DNA of 11,728 bases from Ilumatobacteraceae bacterium (GTDB taxonomy: Bacteria > Actinomycetota > Acidimicrobiia > Acidimicrobiales > Ilumatobacteraceae), in contig JALRDI010000322.1 in assembly GCA_023257035.1 (NCBI GenBank), positions 1 through 11,728 on the forward strand, written 5' to 3'. Shown here in pieces: positions 6,716 through 11,728 of this stretch; position 1 is the stretch's first letter, and every line of letters starts with the position of its first letter. Both the position numbers and the translations under genes were made by a program. The notes under the pieces were generated by a model that was not told the origin of the DNA, did not search any database, and worked only from the letters and a program-made list of their open reading frames with translations.

Positions 6716-7456
6716 GTGGACGTGAGATCTGATGAGGTAACTGTTGATGAAATGTCACTTGATGAGGTCACTCGTCGAGTGCAGAAGCTCATCGCGGTTG
6801 CCGAGCGCACTGAAAATTCCGATGAGGCAGACGCGTTTTCAAAAAAGGCGGCGGAACTCATCGCCCGGTACCGGTTGAGTTCAGAGGCGTTGCGACCGAG
6901 GGATCCCGATGAGTTCATCATTCAACGACATTTTCTTGGTCGAGGCGCCTATGTGCGGGCACGATTTCTCTTGCTATCTGAGGTTGCCGAGTCGATGGGG
7001 TGTCTTGCGACGTACACCACGGGGCCTGAGGGGACTACTGCTCAGGTGAGCGGTGTGCATCGCGAAGTTGACGCGGTGATGGCACTCTTCCACTCGTTGC
7101 ATCACCAGGTCGGGGTGATGGTCGCGCGCGAACGCCGTGCGACTGCGGCGGCAACTCAGCGGTTTCGCAGGGCGTTCATGTTTGGTTTTGCTGAACGGGT
7201 TGGCGAGATGCTGAGAGAGATGCAACGTTCGATTGTTGCCGAGCATCGCGACGGCGACTCGCTGGTGCCAGTCCTTCTCGAACAGCGGGCGCGGGTGCAC
7301 GAATTTGCGTCCCAACAACTCGGCCCTATCCGCTCGGCATCGGCACCCTCCCCAGTGGTCGCAGATGGTGCCTCGGCGGGAAGAAAGGCCGCTCGAGATG
7401 CAGATATCGGCCGAATCCGAATTGCCGATCAACCAGCACTCGGGAGCGGTGGGTGA
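6716..7456 (+). CDS. DUF2786 domain protein
   Basis: This 246-residue soluble protein has a DUF2786 segment at about residues 16-57: VTRRVQKLIAVAERT, then DEADAFSKKAAELIARYRL, two helices with the family's EA..A..KA..L...Y pattern. The rest is rich in Arg, Glu and Ala, mostly helical by composition, with an HHQVGVMVARERR stretch around 122-134 and a low-complexity Ser/Ala/Pro part near 215-225. The biochemical role of DUF2786 is not established. GTG 6716 follows GAGAG by about 8 nt; ATG 6749 (the Met of DEMSLDEV) is an alternative. Its stop overlaps the next start as GTGA, so it is co-translated with the metalloprotein and the two products probably act together. Confidence 0.8.
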   Translation: MDVRSDEVTVDEMSLDEVTRRVQKLIAVAERTENSDEADAFSKKAAELIARYRLSSEALRPRDPDEFIIQRHFLGRGAYVRARFLLLSEVAESMGCLATYTTGPEGTTAQVSGVHREVDAVMALFHSLHHQVGVMVARERRATAAATQRFRRAFMFGFAERVGEMLREMQRSIVAEHRDGDSLVPVLLEQRARVHEFASQQLGPIRSASAPSPVVADGASAGRKAARDADIGRIRIADQPALGSGG

Positions 7457-7923
7457 ACGCTGACCGAGGGCGAGAAGCGGTGTATGCCGCAGAACTCGCA
7501 GCCTTTGGCGGAACGTCATTTGACTCAGCGATTACGTTCGACGAACTTCTCTGGCTACGAAATGCGTTGCAGGCATCTGAATGGTGGCCTGCGGGAGGGA
7601 TCGCGGTTGAGTCAGCGAGAACCGATGCTCAATCATCAACAACGCGGCGGTGTGATGATGGCCACCAGGAGATTCGTATTGCTGCTCCTCAATGCACGGC
7701 GCTCACCTTCGCCCACGAGGCCGCACACGTACTCGCAGGAGTCGAGAGCGGACACGGACCACTGTTCAGAAGGGCCGAGATTGATGTTGTCGCTGCGTTG
7801 TTCGGTTCAAGCCCAGCCGACTGGCTACGTAACGCATTTGCGCAGATGGAATTGCATGTCGCCAATCGGATGTGGCAACAGCCCACGGTTGGCCCCATTC
7901 AGCGAGTTATCGACCTCGCATGA
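7453..7923 (+). CDS. Small HEAAH-motif metalloprotein (putative metallohydrolase)
   Basis: The 156-residue protein contains TFAHEAAHVLAG (85-96), an HExxH zinc site (His88, Glu89, His92), and then GHGPLFRRAE, where His101 could be the third ligand. The HExxH...HGP.F layout is like SprT-type domains and actinobacterial putative metallohydrolases (I recall a TIGR04338-type family, unverified). The N-terminal 85 residues carry no motif I know; SEWWPAGGIAVE and RRCDDGHQEIRI are the only distinctive stretches. No signal peptide is present, so it is probably cytosolic. It starts in a GTGA overlap with the DUF2786 gene and stops one base before the 3' end of the opposing tRNA-Pro. Substrate and activity are unknown. 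Confidence 0.82.
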   Translation: MNADRGREAVYAAELAAFGGTSFDSAITFDELLWLRNALQASEWWPAGGIAVESARTDAQSSTTRRCDDGHQEIRIAAPQCTALTFAHEAAHVLAGVESGHGPLFRRAEIDVVAALFGSSPADWLRNAFAQMELHVANRMWQQPTVGPIQRVIDLA

Positions 7924-7924
7924 G

Positions 7925-7999
7925 TCGGGAAGGCGGGATTCGAACCCGCGACCCCCTGCTCCCAAAGCAGGTGCGCTAGCCAAGCTGCGCCACTTCCCG
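7925..7999 (-). tRNA. tRNA-Pro(TGG)
   Basis: The minus strand gives a complete cloverleaf: acceptor CGGGAAG/CTTCCCG with the C1-G72 pair typical of bacterial tRNA-Pro, D-stem GCGC/GCGC, anticodon stem CCTGC/GCAGG with loop TTTGGGA (anticodon TGG), T-arm GCGGG-TTCGAAT-CCCGC, discriminator A. CCA is not encoded (CTC follows), unlike the tRNA-Gly nearby. The 3' end abuts the stop codon of the metalloprotein gene on the other strand, with no visible terminator. Confidence 0.97.
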
Positions 8000-8041
8000 T
8001 TCGGCACATGGTATCTGGCAAACCGTTACGCTCGTCGGCCG

Positions 8042-9325
8042 ATGACCGATTCATTCTTGCGACGGATGTCACGTGTGTTGATGGGAGGGTTGGCTGCCCT
8101 CCTTGCGGCTGGGTGTTCAGCGCAGATTTCGCTTGAACTCGATGAGGTCGAGAACTCACTTGCAGGTGGAAATTCGACATCGTCGGTGACCACCGATGCA
8201 GTAACGACCACGTCTCTTTTTGTCGACACGACAGTGGTTTCCGCTCCCGCTACGCCGACGACCACTGCAGCGATTGGGCCACCCGACGACGGGTTGCGAT
8301 CAGATGAGCGACGACTCGTTGAGTTGTTCCGGGTCAGTGATGCTGACCTCAGACCAAAAAGTGTGGTCATTGGTCCGGATGGGCTTGTCTTTGCCCAGAA
8401 CATGATGTACCGCCACAACCTTTTGGTGTTTGATCAGAATGGTGCAGTCGTCGCCAAGATTGATGACTCCGTCGATCTGCACGACTTTGGCCTGAGCGAC
8501 GAACCCCAGATCGTGAAGGGGGCTCCTGTGGAGGCCGCCGTGTCGCCCGACGGCCGACACCTATGGGTGAGCAATTACAAGATGTACGGAGACAATTTCC
8601 GGTCCAACGCCGATGACGAATGTGGGCGTGGCGATTGGGAGGACAGCTACGTGTATCGCATCAATCTTGAGACCCTCGAAATTGATGGCGTAGTTCCGAC
8701 AGGGGCGGTTCCGAAATTCCTTCAGGTCTCGCCAGACGGTCACCGCCTTGTCGTCGCAAATTGGTGTGGATTCGATGTTTCCGTCATCGATACCGAACGA
8801 TTGGTTGAACTTGGTCGCGTCGATCTCGGCCGCCACCCTCGTGGAGTTGCCATCACCCACGACTCATCGCAGGCATATGTGACGGTGATGGGGGCGGAGC
8901 GTATTGATCTAGTTGACTTGGAAGAACTCTCCGTTGTCACTTCGCTGAGCAGTTCAGGCATCACTCCGCGCCACATCATTCTCTCCAAAGATGGGAACAC
9001 GCTGTTTTCCTCGAATCACCTGATGGACACTGTGCGAACGATCGACCTCGAGACCGACACATTGGTGGGAACGGTACGCACCGGAACCCAAACTCGAAGC
9101 CTCGCGGTGTCAGATGATGAAGCGAGCATGTATGTCGTCAACTACCTCGATGGAACCATCAGCAAGGTGCGAGTGTCAGATATGTCAATTCTGCAGACCG
9201 TCGAGGTCGGAGGGCGTCCCGTTGGCATTGCATACGACCCGCTGACTCGGCGCCTTTGGGTCGCCGATTATGAAGGTCAATTGATCGTGTTTGAGGACAA
9301 AGGCATCCTCGAATTGGACGATTAG
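8042..9325 (+). CDS. YVTN-type beta-propeller lipoprotein
   Basis: From ATG 8042 the protein has 427 residues. It opens with basic residues, a short hydrophobic segment (VLMGGLAALLAAG) and Cys25, a plausible lipobox (LAAGC), so it is probably a surface lipoprotein. Residues about 38-80 are Ser/Thr/Ala-rich linker. The remainder has repeated propeller blades, recognisable by VSPDGRHLWVSNY, VSPDGHRLVVANW, ITHDSSQAYVTVM, LSKDGNTLFSSN, VSDDEASMYVVNY and YDPLTRRLWVADY, each followed by an I/V-D-x-E strand and a turn with T or V. This is the YVTN/NHL-like architecture used for binding or scaffolding; ligand unknown. A long upstream in-frame extension passes through the tRNA-Pro antisense and is not real. 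ATG 8066 is an alternative start. It lies 42 nt from the divergent tRNA-Pro. Confidence 0.88.
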   Translation: MTDSFLRRMSRVLMGGLAALLAAGCSAQISLELDEVENSLAGGNSTSSVTTDAVTTTSLFVDTTVVSAPATPTTTAAIGPPDDGLRSDERRLVELFRVSDADLRPKSVVIGPDGLVFAQNMMYRHNLLVFDQNGAVVAKIDDSVDLHDFGLSDEPQIVKGAPVEAAVSPDGRHLWVSNYKMYGDNFRSNADDECGRGDWEDSYVYRINLETLEIDGVVPTGAVPKFLQVSPDGHRLVVANWCGFDVSVIDTERLVELGRVDLGRHPRGVAITHDSSQAYVTVMGAERIDLVDLEELSVVTSLSSSGITPRHIILSKDGNTLFSSNHLMDTVRTIDLETDTLVGTVRTGTQTRSLAVSDDEASMYVVNYLDGTISKVRVSDMSILQTVEVGGRPVGIAYDPLTRRLWVADYEGQLIVFEDKGILELDD

Positions 9326-9328
9326 CGA

Positions 9329-9347
9329 TCGCGCGGTCTAGGCGCGA
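9329..9347. terminator. Candidate terminator hairpin between convergent genes
   Basis: TCGCGC (9329-9334) and GCGCGA (9342-9347) form a 6-bp GC stem with a 7-nt loop, right where the propeller gene ends and the minus-strand small gene ends. The GCGATCGC palindrome (9325-9332) overlaps it. No T-tract is seen, so function is doubtful. Confidence 0.3.
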
Positions 9348-9613
9348 CGCTTTGCCGCACGGCGAGCAGCTCGCCCAATCGGAGCGATGTGGCGGTGATC
9401 GAGGTCACCAATTTCAATGCCGTTGTCAAACAGCACCCGGTAGCGCTGCCAATTGAACCCATTCGCAAGAAGGATGTGACCTTCTGTTCCCTCGGGAACA
9501 ATTCCGAGAGCAGGGCGATCGATTTCCTCAGTTGCGCGAACTCGATCGCCAAGTTTCAGATCGATTTGATCGGCGTGTGGTTGGGACAACGAGTGGGGCT
9601 TCCAAATCGGCAC
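9338..9613 (-). CDS. Small basic SH3-like hypothetical protein
   Basis: From GTG 9613 the product is 91 residues. Its core, GDRVRATEEIDRPALGIV through PEGTEGHILLANGFNW to RYRVLFDNGIEIGDL, alternates short strands and Gly turns as in KOW/SH3-like barrels (GD.V..T..I......G..G.I......RY.V.F.NG). The tail GRAARRAAKRRA is strongly basic and may bind nucleic acid. I do not recognise a named family. The longer frame to 9730 would run into the trigger factor coding region and its extra residues look non-coding. The start is uncertain; no clear Shine-Dalgarno is seen. It is divergent from tig, sharing an 82-nt gap, and convergent with the propeller gene. Confidence 0.65.
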   Translation of the reverse strand: MPIWKPHSLSQPHADQIDLKLGDRVRATEEIDRPALGIVPEGTEGHILLANGFNWQRYRVLFDNGIEIGDLDHRHIAPIGRAARRAAKRRA

Positions 9614-9680
9614 ATCTCTATTCTGCCTCAAATGAGGTGCGTTCCGCACGTTCCACCGGGCATGGGGGCAGAACGACCGG

Positions 9681-9686
9681 TACACT
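9681..9686 (+). promoter_or_regulatory. -10 box for a nearly leaderless tig-clpP transcript
   Basis: TACACT is a good -10 match ending 9 nt before the GTG at 9696, which would place the transcript start within about 3 nt of the start codon. There is no Shine-Dalgarno and no clear -35. Leaderless starts are common in actinobacteria, so this fits, but it is inference. Confidence 0.5.
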
Positions 9687-9695
9687 CTCCCGCCT

Positions 9696-11063
9696 GTGAA
9701 GAGTTCTGTAGAGACCCTTGAGGGCAACAAAGTAAAGGTCTACGTCGAGATTGACGAGACAGAGTTTGAGTCTGACATCGAGTCGGCCTTCCGTACGATT
9801 GCCCGGGAAGTGAAGCTTCCAGGGTTCCGCAACGGTAAGGCGCCGAGGAAATTGTTGGAAGCACGTATCGGCCTCGGCCCTGCCCGTGAGCAAGCACTAC
9901 GTGACTCAATTCCTTCGTATCTAACGAAGGCGGTTCAAGAGCACGATGTTGACCTTATCGCTACTCCATCGATCGAAATTACGAGCGGCGAGGAAGCAGG
10001 CGCGGTCGAATTTGAGGCTGAGTGTGAAGTTCGACCTGAGATCACAGTGCCCGGGTACGGTGGCCTGCGAGTTGAGGTTGACCCAATTGAGGTTGACGAC
10101 GAGGCATTTGAGGGAGCGCTAGAGGCGCAACTGAAAGGCCATGGAACACTTGAAGACGTTGACCGCGGCGCAGAGACTGGTGACTTTGTCACGCTCGACA
10201 TGGCCGCAACACGAGACGGCGAGGAACTCCCAGGGCTCAACATTGAAGACTGGTCCTACGAGGTTGGTCAAGGATGGGTCACAGAAGAATTCGACGACAA
10301 ACTTCTTGGCGCAAAAGCTGGCGATGAACTGAGCTTCTCAAGTGTTCCGAAAGGAACCGAAGAGGAAGCTGATTTCACGGTGAAGTTGACTGCAGTGAAG
10401 AGCCTTGTGCTTCCCTCAGTTGACGACTCGTGGGTTGAGGAAAATATCGGCGAGCACACTGACGTGGCAAGTTGGCACGCATCGATCCGTGAGCAATTGG
10501 CCGAGACCAAACTCAATTCGGTTCGTCAGACGCTTGGTCAGAAAGTGACTGACTCACTCGTCGAACTCGTTGACATCGAGGCTCCAGAGTCGATGGTTGA
10601 GCAGGAGTTGCAGGGTCGCTTGCAAAACCTCGTCCGTCAGTTCGAAGCCCAAGGAATGGATCTCGGCGCCTGGCTGTCGGCAACTGGGCAGTCAACCGAA
10701 GACCTCATTTCGAATTTCCGGGAACAGGCTGTCACATCAGTGAAAGCTGATCTCGCCCTTCGGGCAATTGCGGTTGCCGAGGACATCTCAGTCGACGGCG
10801 AAGATCTCGAACTCGAGTACACCCGGCTTGCAATGCAGTTCAATGATTCTTCTGACAATGTTCGACGTGCGTACGAGCAAAATGGAGCGGTTGGTGAGCT
10901 CACTGCATCGGTCAAAAAGTCGAAGGCCTTCGACTGGCTCCTGCATCACATCGAGTTCGTGGACACCAACGGAGTTTCACTAGATGCGGACACAGTTCTA
11001 GGTCATGACCATGATCACGACCATGATGGTGATAACGAAGAGGCAGAAGGAGATGATTCATGA
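9696..11063 (+). CDS. tig: Trigger factor, ribosome-bound chaperone and prolyl isomerase
   Basis: The 455-residue protein matches trigger factor throughout. The N-terminal ribosome-docking domain (about 1-140) has the signature LPGFRNGKAPRKLL (41-54), whose GFRxGKxP loop contacts ribosomal protein L23. The FKBP-like prolyl isomerase domain follows (about 155-245, GDFVTLDMAAT ... ELPG). The helical C-terminal chaperone arms extend to about 430 (VEQELQGRLQNLVRQFE and similar). The last 30 residues are an added His/Asp/Glu tail with HDHDHDHD, a possible metal-binding extension. It shields nascent chains at the exit tunnel in the cytosol. GTG 9696 matches the family N-terminus (KSSVETLEGNKVKV). 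It overlaps clpP by ATGA, the standard tig-clpP arrangement. Confidence 0.97.
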   Translation: MKSSVETLEGNKVKVYVEIDETEFESDIESAFRTIAREVKLPGFRNGKAPRKLLEARIGLGPAREQALRDSIPSYLTKAVQEHDVDLIATPSIEITSGEEAGAVEFEAECEVRPEITVPGYGGLRVEVDPIEVDDEAFEGALEAQLKGHGTLEDVDRGAETGDFVTLDMAATRDGEELPGLNIEDWSYEVGQGWVTEEFDDKLLGAKAGDELSFSSVPKGTEEEADFTVKLTAVKSLVLPSVDDSWVEENIGEHTDVASWHASIREQLAETKLNSVRQTLGQKVTDSLVELVDIEAPESMVEQELQGRLQNLVRQFEAQGMDLGAWLSATGQSTEDLISNFREQAVTSVKADLALRAIAVAEDISVDGEDLELEYTRLAMQFNDSSDNVRRAYEQNGAVGELTASVKKSKAFDWLLHHIEFVDTNGVSLDADTVLGHDHDHDHDGDNEEAEGDDS

Positions 11064-11692
11064 ACCTCGATGCGAAGAACTATCTGGTACCAAACGTCGT
11101 CGAACAAACGAGCAAGGGTGAACGTGCGTACGATCTCTATAGCCGTTTGTTGAAAGACAACATCATCTTTTTGCAGACCCCTGTCGACGACCAGATCGCG
11201 TCGCTGATTTGTGCGCAGCTCATTCACCTCGAGTCAGAAAATCCTGACAAGGACATCAACATCTACATCAACTCGCCTGGTGGTGACATCACTGCGCTGT
11301 TTGCGATTTACGACACGATGCAGTTCATCAAGAATGACATCGCCACCATCTGTCTGGGACAAGCCGCCTCTGCGGCAGCAGTCCTGCTTGCGGCAGGAAC
11401 CAAAGGCAAGCGCCTTGCGCTTCCGCATAGCCGGGTCTTGCTTCACCAGCCATTTGGGCAGGTGGGTTACGGCCAGGTCACCGATCTTGAGCTCGCAGCC
11501 AAAGAAATCCTGCGGATGCGTGACATTCTTGAAGAAATTTTGGCAGATCACACCGGCCAGCCGCGCGAGCGCATTCACGCCGATACCGACCGTGATTACG
11601 TAATGGAAGCCTCTGAGGCCCTCGAATATGGCATCATCGATCAAGTGATTTCTTCCCGTTCGGTTGTTGACCGAGCGGGTGCAATACGCTGA
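11060..11692 (+). CDS. clpP: ATP-dependent Clp protease proteolytic subunit ClpP1
   Basis: The 210-residue protein is a complete ClpP peptidase subunit. The triad is Ser104 in GQAASAAAVLLAAG, His129 in RVLLHQPFG and Asp179 in DTDRDYVM; NIYINSPGGD (67-76) forms the substrate-binding strand. Subunits assemble into two stacked heptamer rings, fed by ClpX or ClpC; the short N-terminus suggests little or no propeptide. In actinobacteria ClpP1 usually needs a second paralogue, ClpP2. The start overlaps the tig stop as ATGA with AAGGAG 8 nt upstream, so the two are translationally coupled. A Shine-Dalgarno 30 nt after the stop indicates a further gene, likely clpP2 or clpX, outside the window. Confidence 0.97.
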   Translation: MNLDAKNYLVPNVVEQTSKGERAYDLYSRLLKDNIIFLQTPVDDQIASLICAQLIHLESENPDKDINIYINSPGGDITALFAIYDTMQFIKNDIATICLGQAASAAAVLLAAGTKGKRLALPHSRVLLHQPFGQVGYGQVTDLELAAKEILRMRDILEEILADHTGQPRERIHADTDRDYVMEASEALEYGIIDQVISSRSVVDRAGAIR

Positions 11693-11697
11693 GGGTG

Positions 11698-11728
11698 ACC
11701 TCAGCGCATATAGAGCGCGTGAGGAGGT
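11698..11728 (+). promoter_or_regulatory. Hairpin and Shine-Dalgarno ahead of the next gene
   Basis: GAGGAGGT at the window end is a strong ribosome binding site for a gene starting just outside. CCTCAGCGC (11699-11707) can pair with GCGC-G-TGAGG (11715-11724, one bulged G) around loop ATATAGA; in another register ACCTC pairs GAGGT (11724-11728). Either covers part or all of the Shine-Dalgarno. Confidence 0.4.

Noticed and set aside
7484..8041. Long in-frame extension upstream of the propeller lipoprotein
   Set aside because: It overlaps the metalloprotein gene in another frame and runs antisense through tRNA-Pro; the signal peptide at 8042 marks the real start.
1..11728. CRISPR array, phage, toxin-antitoxin or insertion sequence
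   Set aside because: No regularly spaced direct repeats, transposase, integrase or paired small toxin-like genes were seen on either strand.

Overview
The window looks like chromosomal DNA from a free-living planktonic actinobacterium, most plausibly an Acidimicrobiia-type lineage. The reasons are a tig-clpP1 pair with actinobacterial-type ClpP1, a DUF2786 protein coupled to a small HEAAH metalloprotein, many GTG starts with 4-nt GTGA overlaps, GC content that by eye is a little over half, and a light-driven proton-pump rhodopsin. The taxonomic placement is inference. No phage, transposase, CRISPR or rRNA sequence was seen.

Left part (1-2354, minus strand): a short-chain dehydrogenase is followed, with a 4-nt overlap, by the N-terminus of a cytochrome P450 whose frame closes after about 50 codons near the window edge. 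Upstream of these lies a class III PLP-dependent aminotransferase.

Centre-left (2433-4912, plus strand): a histone-deacetylase-like Zn amidohydrolase, divergent from the aminotransferase, overlaps a NUDIX hydrolase, which is followed 3 nt later by a PfkB-family sugar kinase. The amidohydrolase plus aminotransferase could remove acyl groups from acylated polyamines or amines and then transaminate the product; this is a hypothesis.

Middle (4913-5889): a stand-alone microbial rhodopsin has the strongest ribosome binding site in the window, a perfect 10-bp dyad just upstream, and a strong hairpin terminator downstream. That terminator can also serve the tRNA-Gly(TCC) gene facing it. Key residues give a DTE proton pump, green-tuned (Leu), with Trp at the position where antenna-binding rhodopsins carry Gly.

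Right part (5974-11728): an alpha/beta hydrolase; the DUF2786/HEAAH metalloprotein pair, which runs to within one base of a tRNA-Pro(TGG) gene on the other strand; a YVTN beta-propeller lipoprotein; a small SH3-like basic protein on the minus strand; then trigger factor (tig) and clpP1 overlapping by ATGA, as expected for a chaperone/protease operon. A Shine-Dalgarno at the very end of the window, partly inside a possible hairpin, announces another gene, presumably clpP2 or clpX.

Most of the window is ordinary, well-packed core and accessory genome. The rhodopsin cassette with its regulatory dyad, the broken P450 and the DUF2786/metalloprotein pair deserve the closest look. I did not find a convincing new multi-gene system.
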